A stretch of 61,484 nt of DNA from Streptomyces aurantiacus (GTDB lineage: Bacteria; Actinomycetota; Actinomycetes; Streptomycetales; Streptomycetaceae). The DNA lies in contig NZ_LIPP01000026.1 of NCBI RefSeq assembly GCF_001418335.1, forward strand, positions 1 through 61,484, written 5' to 3'. Of this stretch, positions 47,195 through 55,041 are shown piece after piece. Made by a program: the position numbers and the translations under genes. The notes beneath the pieces are model-generated. The model did not search any database. It was not told the origin of the DNA and worked only from the letters and a program-made list of their open reading frames with translations. Each line of letters starts with the position of its first letter. Within the stretch, counting starts at the first letter, position 1.

Positions 47195-47728
47195 TCAGCC
47201 GGCAGGTCCCTCCCGAAAGGCCCGCAGCCGCGCGTACGCCGCCAGCCCGTCCGGCACCCACTCCCACCGCGCCAGCCGCTCCCGCACCTCGTCCTCCGGC
47301 AGGAACGCGTGCCAGGCGACCTCCTCGACCTGTGGATGCACCGGCAGCTCGCACCGCACCTCGTAGACGGCCGACCACCAGCTCTTCCCGGCCCCGTCGT
47401 CGTACAGGAACTTGAAGAGGAACTCCGGCCGGGGCAGCCCACGGACGCCCAGCTCCTCCTCGGCCTCCCGCAGCGCCGCGTCGTCGTAGCTCTCGCCCGC
47501 GCCCACGACTCCGCCGACGAACATGTCGTACTGGGAGGGGAACACCAGTTTGGTCGACGTGCGCCGGTGCACGAACAGGCGCCCGGCCGCGTCTGTGACC
47601 TGGATGAACGCGCATCGATGCCGCATCCCGCGCGCGTACACGTCCCCACGCCGGGCCCTGCCCACCACCACGTCGTGCTCGTCGACGACATCGAGGATCT
47701 CGTCAGCGGAACTCTCAGCTGAATCCAT
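47195..47728 (-). CDS. NUDIX hydrolase
   Basis: 177 residues from ATG 47728. The complete Nudix box is at 73-95 (GVVGAGESYDDAALREAEEE followed by LGV), with the metal-binding Glu residues in REAEEE. The N-terminal part EILDVVDEHDVVVGRARRGD and HRCAFIQVTDAAGRLFVHRR resembles the IPP-isomerase/YfcD-like Nudix subgroup. It would cleave a nucleoside diphosphate linked to another group. Substrate not deducible. Confidence 0.93.
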   Translation of the reverse strand: MDSAESSADEILDVVDEHDVVVGRARRGDVYARGMRHRCAFIQVTDAAGRLFVHRRTSTKLVFPSQYDMFVGGVVGAGESYDDAALREAEEELGVRGLPRPEFLFKFLYDDGAGKSWWSAVYEVRCELPVHPQVEEVAWHAFLPEDEVRERLARWEWVPDGLAAYARLRAFREGPAG

Positions 47729-47789
47729 CCGGCCATCAAAGCACCAGGTCCCACGCAGCATGCCCCGCGTCGGCCCACGTCAGTGCACG

Positions 47790-48683
47790 TCAGCGGGGCT
47801 GTAGGTCTCGCAGTCGCTCCTTGCCCGCGGCACCGTTCGGCATCGCGGGATGCAGGCCCAGCAGGACCACGCCCGCCACGATCCCGGCGAGTCCGGCGGC
47901 CTCCCAGGCCAGCGCCCCGGTGTCGGTCCGCAACCGGTCGCCGAGGAAGCCCACTCCGCAGACGATCCCGGCGAGCGGCTGGGCGGCGGTCAGCGCGGGC
48001 AGCGACATCCGCAGCGGCGCGGTCTCGAAGGCGCTCTGCACGAGGACGAGTCCCGTGATCCCGAGTGCGACGACCGCGTACACCTGCCAGCCGGTGGCGA
48101 GCGCGACCCAGCCGCCCTCGGAGAACCGCTGTCCGCTCACGCGGGTGAGGGCGTCCTGCACCCCGTACAGCAACCCCGCCGCCACGGCGAGCAGCGCGGG
48201 CCCCGCACTCAGCCGGGACCGTTTGGCGTACGTGGTGAGCAGCAGGGCCAGTACCACCATCACGCCGATGATCAGCCAGTGCCGTACCGGGTCGGTGATG
48301 TCGGCGCCGCCCTCCGGCTGCCCGGCCACGATGAAGGCCGTCACCCCGCCCGCGAGCAGCAGCAGCCCGCCCCAGCCCTGCCGGCCGAGCGGCTGGCGGG
48401 TCTGGCGCCGGGAGAGTACGAGCGCGAACAGCAGGTTCGTCGCGAGGAGCGGTTCGACGAGGGACACCTCGCCCTTCGCGAGGGCGATCGCGCCGAGCAC
48501 CATGCCGACCACCATGAACGCGATGCCGCCCAGCCAGCGGGGCACCTTCACCAGGTCGAGGAGCAGCCGGGGGGAGAGGAAGTCGCTCAGGGGAGCGTTG
48601 GCCGCCGCGTTCTGCTGGAGGACGAATCCGAAGCCCAGGCAGCAGGCCGCGCCGACGGCGAGGGCGAGAACCAGAACCGACAC
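47790..48683 (-). CDS. DMT-superfamily multi-helix membrane protein
   Basis: 297 residues from GTG 48683 after ttgaggta. About nine to ten membrane helices, including VLVLALAVGAACCLGFGFVL, LGGIAFMVVGMVLGAIALAK, LVEPLLATNLLFALVLSRR, GWGGLLLLAGGVTAFIVAGQ, LIIGVMVVLALLLTTYAKRS and ALGITGLVLVQSAFETAPLR. The EPLLATN motif is typical of EamA/NIPA-like proteins. Substrate unknown. It is divergent from the FAD dehydrogenase. Confidence 0.88.
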   Translation of the reverse strand: MSVLVLALAVGAACCLGFGFVLQQNAAANAPLSDFLSPRLLLDLVKVPRWLGGIAFMVVGMVLGAIALAKGEVSLVEPLLATNLLFALVLSRRQTRQPLGRQGWGGLLLLAGGVTAFIVAGQPEGGADITDPVRHWLIIGVMVVLALLLTTYAKRSRLSAGPALLAVAAGLLYGVQDALTRVSGQRFSEGGWVALATGWQVYAVVALGITGLVLVQSAFETAPLRMSLPALTAAQPLAGIVCGVGFLGDRLRTDTGALAWEAAGLAGIVAGVVLLGLHPAMPNGAAGKERLRDLQPR

Positions 48684-48778
48684 GCTGCGTACCTCAAGAC
48701 TTCGGACGGGGACGGGACGGGGGCAGGGCGAGGTGTGGGTGTCGAACGACTGTAGCCCGAGTACCCGGAACCCGGCAG

Positions 48779-48820
48779 TTGACTGGTCACTCCCGTTGCC
48801 CAAGGATCTGACCGACCAGT
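48779..48820 (+). promoter_or_regulatory. Promoter with flanking inverted repeat for the FAD dehydrogenase
   Basis: -35 TTGACT (48779-48784), 17 bases, -10 AAGGAT (48802-48807). The arms ACTGGTC (48782-48788) and GACCAGT (48814-48820) bracket the core promoter, as a repressor site would. Confidence 0.55.
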
Positions 48821-48844
48821 AACAAGGCCGAGGAGGACCTGCTC

Positions 48845-50500
48845 ATGGCGTACGACGCAGATGTGATCGTGATCGGAGCGGGCCTGGCGGGCCTGGCGGC
48901 GACCGCGGAACTCGTCGACGCGGGACGCAAGGTGATCCTCCTCGACCAGGAGCCCGAGCAGTCGATCGGCGGCCAGGCACACTGGTCGTTCGGCGGCCTG
49001 TTCTTCGTGGACTCTCCCGAACAGCGCCGGATGCGCATCAAGGACAGCCACGCGCTGGCCCTCCAGGACTGGATGGGCACCGCGGGTTTCGACCGTCCGG
49101 AGGATCACTGGCCCCGCAAGTGGGCCGAGGCGTACGTCGACTTCGCGGCCGGTGAGAAGCGCGGCTGGCTGCACAAGCAGGGCGTCCGCTGGTTCCCGGT
49201 GGTCGGCTGGGCCGAGCGCGGCGGCTACGACGCGGGCGGCCACGGCAACTCCGTGCCGCGCTTCCACATCACGTGGGGCACGGGTCCCGGGCTCGTCGCA
49301 CCCTTCGAGCGGCGGGTCCGCGAGGGCGTCGCGCGAGGCCTCGTACAGCTCGGGTTCCGCCACCGCGTCACGGGTCTTTCGCGCAGCGCGGGCACGGTCG
49401 ACACGGTGAGCGGCGAGATCCTGGAGCCGTCGGGCGTCGAGCGCGGCCGGGCCAGCAGCCGGGCGGTCACCGGCGCCTTCGAGTTCAGGGCCCAGGCGGT
49501 GATCGTCACCTCGGGCGGCATCGGCGGCAACCACGAACTCGTGCGCGCCAACTGGCCCGAGCGCCTCGGCACCCCGCCCGAGCGGATGATCTCCGGCGTG
49601 CCCGCGCACGTGGACGGCGAGATGCTCGGCATCGCGGAGGCCACGGGCGCGCACCTCATCAACCGCGACCGCATGTGGCACTACACCGAGGGCATCCAGA
49701 ACTGGAACCCCATCTGGGAGAAGCACGGCATCCGTATCCTTCCCGGCCCGTCCTCGCTCTGGCTGGACGCCCGCGGCAACCGGCTGCCCGTACCGCTGTT
49801 CCCGGGCTTCGACACCCTCGGCACGCTCGAACACATCATGACGACCGGGTACGACTACACGTGGTTCGTGCTCAACCAGAAGATCATCGGCAAGGAGTTC
49901 GCGCTCTCGGGCTCCGAGCAGAACCCCGACCTCACCGGCAAGTCCGTCAAGGGCGTCCTCCAGCGGGCGCGGGCCGACGTGCCGGCGCCGGTGCGGGCGT
50001 TCATGGACAACGGCGCCGACTTCGTCGTGGAGAAGGACCTGAGCGCACTGGTCCGCGGCATGAACGCGCTCACCGAGGAACCGCTCATCGACGAGGCCGA
50101 ACTGCGCCGCCAGATCACCGCGCGCGACCGGGAGACCCTGAACCCCTTCACCAAGGACCTCCAGGTGATGGCGGTCCGCGGGGCCCGTGCCTACCTCGGC
50201 GACAAACTCATCCGCACGGCCGCCCCGCACCGCATCCTCGACCCCAAGGCCGGCCCGCTCATCGCCGTCCGCCTCAACATCCTCACCCGCAAGACACTCG
50301 GCGGCCTGGAGACCGACCTCTCGTCCCGGGTCCTTACCGAGGGCGGCGACCCGCTGTCCGGGGTGTACGCGGCGGGGGAGGCGGCCGGGTTCGGCGGCGG
50401 CGGGGTGCACGGATACCGGTCCCTGGAGGGCACGTTCCTCGGCGGCTGCCTGTTCTCCGGGCGCACGGCGGGGCGTGCCGCGGCGAAGGCCGTGAACTGA
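48845..50500 (+). CDS. FAD-binding dehydrogenase (fumarate-reductase/KstD-like flavoprotein)
   Basis: 551 residues, start after gaggagga. The N-terminal dinucleotide fold is VIVIGAGLAGLAATAELVDA with Asp in LLDQEPEQSIGGQAHWSFGG. Other features are VIVTSGGIGGNHELVRANWP, IRILPGPSSLWLDARGNRLP and the C-terminal FAD-binding GVYAAGEAAGFGGGGVHGYR followed by LEGTFLGGCLFSGRTAGRAA. It is close to flavoprotein dehydrogenases acting on ketosteroids or 2-enoates, but the active-site Tyr pattern of KstD was not established. Substrate unknown. Confidence 0.92.
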   Translation: MAYDADVIVIGAGLAGLAATAELVDAGRKVILLDQEPEQSIGGQAHWSFGGLFFVDSPEQRRMRIKDSHALALQDWMGTAGFDRPEDHWPRKWAEAYVDFAAGEKRGWLHKQGVRWFPVVGWAERGGYDAGGHGNSVPRFHITWGTGPGLVAPFERRVREGVARGLVQLGFRHRVTGLSRSAGTVDTVSGEILEPSGVERGRASSRAVTGAFEFRAQAVIVTSGGIGGNHELVRANWPERLGTPPERMISGVPAHVDGEMLGIAEATGAHLINRDRMWHYTEGIQNWNPIWEKHGIRILPGPSSLWLDARGNRLPVPLFPGFDTLGTLEHIMTTGYDYTWFVLNQKIIGKEFALSGSEQNPDLTGKSVKGVLQRARADVPAPVRAFMDNGADFVVEKDLSALVRGMNALTEEPLIDEAELRRQITARDRETLNPFTKDLQVMAVRGARAYLGDKLIRTAAPHRILDPKAGPLIAVRLNILTRKTLGGLETDLSSRVLTEGGDPLSGVYAAGEAAGFGGGGVHGYRSLEGTFLGGCLFSGRTAGRAAAKAVN

Positions 50501-50556
50501 AGACCGTGAACTACTGAAGGCCGTAACTGGAGGCGAAGTGGTTACGGAACTCTGAC

Positions 50557-50597
50557 GAGCACCCCCGGCCCCTGGCTTCCGGCGGCCAGGGGTGCTC
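50557..50597. terminator. Strong hairpin after the FAD dehydrogenase
   Basis: GAGCACCCCCGGCC pairs with GGCCAGGGGTGCTC at 13 of 14 positions, with a 13-base loop. It lies just 11 bases before the next start codon. Confidence 0.7.
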
Positions 50598-50607
50598 GAA
50601 TCAGTGT

Positions 50608-51351
50608 GTGAACCCGCAACTTTCGTCAGCAGCCGCAGGCGAGCCCGAAGAGGGCGGCGCCCCGGTGGGCCGCCGGGTCATGCTCGGGATGCTCGGACTC
50701 GGCGCCCTCGGCGTGGCCACCGCGCCCGGCCTCCAGCGCGGCCTTGAGTCCTTCCTCGGCGGCGCCGCGGACAAGGACCCCACAGGGCTGACCGCCCTCC
50801 TCCCGAACGGGGGAGGCTTCCGCTACTACTCGGTCACCTCCTCCGTCCCGCACAAGGACGAGGACTCCTACCGCCTCAGGATCGACGGCCTGGTCGACCA
50901 CCCCACCACGTACACGCTGTCCGATCTGCGTGCCCTGCCGCAGAAGCGGATGGTCCGCGACATCCAGTGCGTCACCGGCTGGCGGGTGCCCGACACCCCC
51001 GTCGAAGGGGTACGCCTGTCCCAGCTGCTGGACGCCGCGGGAGTGCGCTCCTCGGCCGGAGCGGTGCGCTTCACGTGCTTCGACGGTGCCTACACGGAGA
51101 GCCTGACCCTGCCCCAGGCCCGCCGCGCCGACATGCTCGTCGCCCTGCGCATGCAGGACAAGAACCTGAACCACGCGCACGGCGGCCCCGTCCGCCTCTA
51201 CGCGGCGCCCATGTACTTCTACAAGTCGGCCAAGTGGCTCTCCGGCATCACCGTCACCTCGGACGTCCGCCCCGGTTACTGGGAGGAGCGGGGCTACGAC
51301 GTGGACGCGTGGGTGGGCCGGTCGAACGGACGGGACGATGACGTCACCTGA
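50608..51351 (+). CDS. Sulfite-oxidase/MsrP-like molybdopterin oxidoreductase
   Basis: 247 residues, GTG start. A Tat-like signal or anchor (GRRVMLGMLGLGALGVATAP, 21-40) indicates location on the outer side of the membrane. The Mo-cofactor domain carries the metal-binding Cys121 in VRDIQCVTGWRVPDTPVEGV. Substrate-pocket residues follow in VRFTCFDGAYTESLTLPQAR and HGGPVRLYAAPMYFYKSAKW. The length is that of a single-domain MsrP/SorA-type subunit without dimerisation domain. The next gene encodes its likely cytochrome b partner with a 14-base overlap. Confidence 0.9.
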   Translation: MNPQLSSAAAGEPEEGGAPVGRRVMLGMLGLGALGVATAPGLQRGLESFLGGAADKDPTGLTALLPNGGGFRYYSVTSSVPHKDEDSYRLRIDGLVDHPTTYTLSDLRALPQKRMVRDIQCVTGWRVPDTPVEGVRLSQLLDAAGVRSSAGAVRFTCFDGAYTESLTLPQARRADMLVALRMQDKNLNHAHGGPVRLYAAPMYFYKSAKWLSGITVTSDVRPGYWEERGYDVDAWVGRSNGRDDDVT

Positions 51352-51991
51352 GACCGACACCTCGCAGGCACCGCCCCCCGGAGAACGCCTCGCGGGCGCG
51401 GTACGGGTCCGCCGTTTCTCGCCCGCCGAACGCTGGGTGCACCGCACGACGGCCATCCTGATGGGGGTGTGCGTGCTGAGCGCCGGCTGCCTCTACCTGC
51501 CCCAGCTCGCCGAACTCGTCGGCCGCCGCGAACTGGTGGTCAGGATCCACGAGTGGTCGGGGCTGCTGCTGCCGGTACCCGTCCTGTCCGGGCTCGCCTC
51601 GCGTGCCTTCCGGGCGGACCTGCGGCTGCTCAACCGCTTCGCACCGTACGACCGGGTCTGGCTGCGGGCCGCGCTGCGCCGGGACGCCCGGCCCGAGTCC
51701 CGGCCGGCGGGGAAGTTCAACGCGGGACAGAAGACGTACGCGGCCTGGATCGCCGGCGCCGTCCTGGTCATGCTCGGCACCGGGCTGCTGATGTGGTTCA
51801 CCCACCTCGCCCCGCTGGTCTGGCGCACGAGTGCGACCTTCGTCCACGACTGGCTCGCGCTGACCGTCGGTCTCGTCCTCGCGGGACACATCGGGATGGC
51901 CATCGCCCGCCCGGAGTCCCGAAGGGGACTGCGGACGGGCTCGGTCAGCCGCGAGTGGGCCGAACGGGAACACCCGCGCTGGCGGCCGTAG
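51338..51991 (+). CDS. Cytochrome b561-type membrane subunit
   Basis: 217 residues, overlapping the Mo-enzyme gene by 14 bases. Four membrane helices with candidate haem ligands His35 (ERWVHRTTAILMGV), His71 (RIHEWSGLLLPVPVLSG), His170 (FVHDWLALTVGL) and His184 (LAGHIGMAIA). The pattern is that of formate-dehydrogenase gamma/cytochrome b561 subunits. Inferred: passes electrons between the quinone pool and the extracytoplasmic molybdoenzyme. Confidence 0.9.
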   Translation: MTSPETDTSQAPPPGERLAGAVRVRRFSPAERWVHRTTAILMGVCVLSAGCLYLPQLAELVGRRELVVRIHEWSGLLLPVPVLSGLASRAFRADLRLLNRFAPYDRVWLRAALRRDARPESRPAGKFNAGQKTYAAWIAGAVLVMLGTGLLMWFTHLAPLVWRTSATFVHDWLALTVGLVLAGHIGMAIARPESRRGLRTGSVSREWAEREHPRWRP

Positions 51992-52058
51992 GGCACGGCG
52001 GTGAGGCGCGGCTGGTCCGGTAAGGCCTGGTGGGTGCGGGCCTTACCGGGAGGAGTGC

Positions 52059-53027
52059 CTAGCCCAGCGCCGCCGCCAGCAGTTCGGCGGCCTCCGCGAC
52101 GAGCGCGTTGTCCATCGGGGCGTCCGGGTCGGACGTGGTCGACAGGACGGCCAGCACGACGGGTGACCTCTCCGGCGTCCAGGCGATGCCCACGTCGTTG
52201 GTGGTGCCGTACTCGCCCGTGCCCGTCTTGTCGCCGAGGGCCCAGTCCGCGGGCAGGCCCGCCCGGAAACGGTCGGTGCTCGTGGTGTTGGCCAGCAGCC
52301 ACTCGGTCAGCTGCCGCCGGTCCCGGGGCACCAGCGCGTCGCCGAGGACGAGTTTCGCGTACGTGCGCCCGATGGCGGCGGGGCTGGTGAGGTCCGTCGT
52401 ACGCCAGGGCTCGGCCGAGTTCAGCGCCGGCTCCCATCGGTCGAGGCGGGTCGTGGTGTCCCCGATCGAACGGCAGAAGCGGGTGATCGCGGTCGGGCCG
52501 CCCAGCTCGCGGAGCAGCAGGTTCGCCGCGGCGTTGTCGCTGCGGGTCACGGCGGCATGGCACAGCGCGGCGACGGTCATGCCGTTGGCGAGGTTCTCCG
52601 GCAGTCCGGTGACGGGGGAGCCCCCGGCGTCCGTGAGGTCCTGATCGGTGTACCGGATGCGCAGGTCCAGGAACTCGCCGCGCCGGTCGAGGTCCCGCAG
52701 TACGGCCGCGGCGGCGAGGGTCTTGAACACCGAGCACATCGGGAACGTCTCGTCGGCGCGGTACCGCACGGCCTTGCCGGTCACCGTGTTGCGGGCGAAG
52801 ACGCCGAGGCGGGCGGAGTGGGCGTGCTCCAGCTCGGCCAGTGCCCCGACGACATCACTCCCGGTCCTGTGCGCACGCGCGGCCGAGTGTGCCCGCGTGT
52901 CCGCCTTCGTCGCCGCGCGCGCGGACGGGGCAGCGTACGCAGCTGGGGCCGCGGTGGTGGCCAGCGCGGCTCCGGCGCCCAGGGCGAGTACGGCTCGGCG
53001 GCTGCGGTGGGATCCTGAGCTTTCCAA
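52059..53027 (-). CDS. Class A serine beta-lactamase
   Basis: 322 residues. The Tat-type signal is SRRAVLALGAGAALATTAAP. The catalytic set is complete: Ser99-x-x-Lys102 (CSVFK), Ser163-Asp164-Asn165 (SDN), Glu199 in DRWEPALN of the omega loop and Lys267-Thr-Gly (DKTGTGEYGTTNDVGI). The mature length is normal for class A. It should hydrolyse beta-lactams outside the cytoplasm. No BlaR/BlaI or LysR-type regulator is adjacent. Confidence 0.95.
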   Translation of the reverse strand: MESSGSHRSRRAVLALGAGAALATTAAPAAYAAPSARAATKADTRAHSAARAHRTGSDVVGALAELEHAHSARLGVFARNTVTGKAVRYRADETFPMCSVFKTLAAAAVLRDLDRRGEFLDLRIRYTDQDLTDAGGSPVTGLPENLANGMTVAALCHAAVTRSDNAAANLLLRELGGPTAITRFCRSIGDTTTRLDRWEPALNSAEPWRTTDLTSPAAIGRTYAKLVLGDALVPRDRRQLTEWLLANTTSTDRFRAGLPADWALGDKTGTGEYGTTNDVGIAWTPERSPVVLAVLSTTSDPDAPMDNALVAEAAELLAAALG

Positions 53028-53051
53028 GACGGCTCTCTCTTCGATCGATGA

Positions 53052-54155
53052 TCAGTACACGGAGAGAGACTTCTGCGGGGCTCGTGCGGTTCCTGATGCG
53101 TCGGAAGGCCGCGGGTCGTGGGGCGTCTCCTCGCCGAAGTCCAGCAGTACCTTGCAGGATGCGGCGCGGTTCGCCGCCAGGGCGAAGGCCGACTCCGCCT
53201 CGGCGAGTGGAACCACCGCGCTGATCAGGCTGTCGAGGCGTGGCTCAGCGGCGAGGAGTGCGAGCGCGTCGTCGAACTCCGCGTCGAAGCGGAAGGCTCC
53301 CCGGAGTTCGATCTCACGGCTGACGACGAGGTTGCCGGGGAAGAGGCTCTGGCCGGGGGGCAGCATGCCGAGCTGGACGACGACCCCGCCGCGCCGCACG
53401 AGGCGCAGGCAGGTGTCCAGACCGGCGGCGACACCGGAGGCCTCGACGGCCGCGTCCACCTCGGAGGGCCAGTCGGGGGAGGCGGGGTCGTCCGCGCGTA
53501 CGGCCACGTCGGCGCCCGCCGCCACCGCGTACTCCAGTGCCCGCGGCAGCAGGTCCGTGACCGTCACCCGCGCCGCGCCCGCCGCCTTCGCCGCCGCGAC
53601 GACCAGGCAGCCGATGGGCCCCGCGCCGGTCACGAGGACGTGCCTGCCCCGGACCTCACCGGCCCGCCCGACCGCGTGCAGGGCGACGGACAACGGCTCG
53701 GCCAACGCGGCGCGCCGCAGGGGGAGTCCGGGAGGCAGCGGCCTCAACTGCTCCGCGGGAACCACGACACGGGCCGCGAAACCGCCCTGCACGTGCGGGG
53801 TGCGGGCCGCGCTGCCGAGGTAGCGGGTGTCACGGCACACGTTCCGGCGACCGTCGGCGCACTCCGGGCACACCCCGCACGGCGTGGCGGGGTGCACGGC
53901 GACGGCCGTACCCGGTGCGGAAGGGCCGGCGACCCCGGCACCGTACGAGAGCACCGTCCCCACGACCTCGTGGCCGAGGACCATCGGCTCGCGGAGCTTG
54001 AAGTCGCCCACCCCGCCGTGGCGCCAGTAATGGAGATCGGATCCGCACACCCCGCCGTACCGCACGGCGACGAGTGCCTCGCCGGGGCCGGCGGACGGCG
54101 GCGGGAGTTCGTCCACGCGCAGGTCGCCCTGACCGTGGATCACGCAACCCAGCAT
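53052..54155 (-). CDS. idnD: Zinc-dependent L-idonate 5-dehydrogenase-like MDR
   Basis: 367 residues from ATG 54155. Catalytic zinc site Cys37 (GVCGSDLHYW), His62-Glu63 (GHEVVG). Structural zinc site Cys93, 96, 99, 107 (CGVCPECADGRRNVC). Cofactor motif GAGPIGCLVVAAAKAAGA with Asp in VTVTDLLPRALEY. C-terminal LGMLPPGQSLFPGNLVVSRE. It closely resembles L-idonate or sorbitol-type dehydrogenases. Context (IdnO-like SDR, GntP, GntK, GntR) supports oxidation of L-idonate to 5-ketogluconate. Confidence 0.9.
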   Translation of the reverse strand: MLGCVIHGQGDLRVDELPPPSAGPGEALVAVRYGGVCGSDLHYWRHGGVGDFKLREPMVLGHEVVGTVLSYGAGVAGPSAPGTAVAVHPATPCGVCPECADGRRNVCRDTRYLGSAARTPHVQGGFAARVVVPAEQLRPLPPGLPLRRAALAEPLSVALHAVGRAGEVRGRHVLVTGAGPIGCLVVAAAKAAGAARVTVTDLLPRALEYAVAAGADVAVRADDPASPDWPSEVDAAVEASGVAAGLDTCLRLVRRGGVVVQLGMLPPGQSLFPGNLVVSREIELRGAFRFDAEFDDALALLAAEPRLDSLISAVVPLAEAESAFALAANRAASCKVLLDFGEETPHDPRPSDASGTARAPQKSLSVY

Positions 54156-54192
54156 GGGAAGGCCCCTTTCGGCCTCTTCGGGCGCAGGCCCT

Positions 54193-54951
54193 TCAGAGGA
54201 CACTGGTCATGCCGCCGTCGACGTACAGCACCTGGCCGCTGACGAAGTCCGCCGCCGGGGAGGCGAGGAACAGCACGCCGCCGACCAGGTCCCGCGTACG
54301 CCCCCAGCGCCCCGCCGGCGTCCGGCGCCGCACCCACGTGCTGAACTCCGGGTCGTCCACGAGGGGTTGGGTGAGCTCGGTCTCGATGTAGCCGGGGCCG
54401 AGCCCGTTCACCTGGATCCCGTGCGGCCCCCAGTCGGCGCACATGCCCTTGGTGAGCATCTTCAGCGCGCCCTTGGTGGCGGCGTACGGAGCGATGCCGG
54501 GCCGTGCCACCTCGCTCTGCAGCGAGCAGATGTTGACGATCTTGCCGTGGCCGCGCGCGGTCATGCCCCGGGCGGCCTCGCGGCCGACCAGGAACGCGCT
54601 GGTCAGGTTGGTGTCGATGATGCGGTGCCAGTCGGTGTCGGTGAACTCCAGGAGCGGGGACCGCAGTTGCATCCCGGCGTTGTTGACGAGGATGTCCAGC
54701 GGGCCGACCCGCGCCTCGACGTCCGCGATGCCGGCGGCCACCGACGGGCCGTCCGTCACGTCGAAGGCGGCGGTGTGGACCTCGCCGGGCAGTTCCGCCG
54801 CGGCCTCGGTGAGCCGGTCGGGGTCGCGGCCGTTCAGTACGACCGTGCAGCCGGCCTCGGCCAGGCCCCGGGCCAGCGCGAGGCCGATGCCCCGGCTGGA
54901 CCCGGTGACCAGCGCCGTCCGGCCGCCGATGTCGAACAGGGGGTGAGCCAT
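54193..54951 (-). CDS. idnO: SDR, gluconate 5-dehydrogenase (5-ketogluconate reductase)
   Basis: 252 residues, start after gagggag. Cofactor motif TGSSRGIG (16-23), NNAG (90-93), catalytic Ser143, Tyr156 and Lys160 (PYAATKGALKM). The stretch FDIGGRTALVTGSSRGIGLA and C-terminal SGQVLYVDGGMTSVL match IdnO. Reduces 5-ketogluconate to D-gluconate. Lies 37 bases upstream of idnD in the same direction. Confidence 0.92.
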   Translation of the reverse strand: MAHPLFDIGGRTALVTGSSRGIGLALARGLAEAGCTVVLNGRDPDRLTEAAAELPGEVHTAAFDVTDGPSVAAGIADVEARVGPLDILVNNAGMQLRSPLLEFTDTDWHRIIDTNLTSAFLVGREAARGMTARGHGKIVNICSLQSEVARPGIAPYAATKGALKMLTKGMCADWGPHGIQVNGLGPGYIETELTQPLVDDPEFSTWVRRRTPAGRWGRTRDLVGGVLFLASPAADFVSGQVLYVDGGMTSVL

Positions 54952-54980
54952 CTTCGTACTCCCTCGTGGCCGGCCAGGGC

Positions 54981-55040
54981 CTGTGACCTGGGATCTGGAA
55001 CCTGAGATCTGGGACCCGGGACCTGGGACCCGGGACCTGT
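54981..55040. repeat. Degenerate tandem repeats (gggacctgggaccc)
   Basis: Short repeats of ctgggatctggaacc and gggacccgggacct fill the gap between gntP and idnO and touch the gntP stop. Confidence 0.7.
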
Positions 55041-55041
55041 C

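Noticed and set aside
50608..51351. Nitrate reductase subunit
   Set aside because: The domain is too short and has the single-Cys MsrP/sulfite-oxidase motif without haem or FAD domains of eukaryotic-type nitrate reductase.
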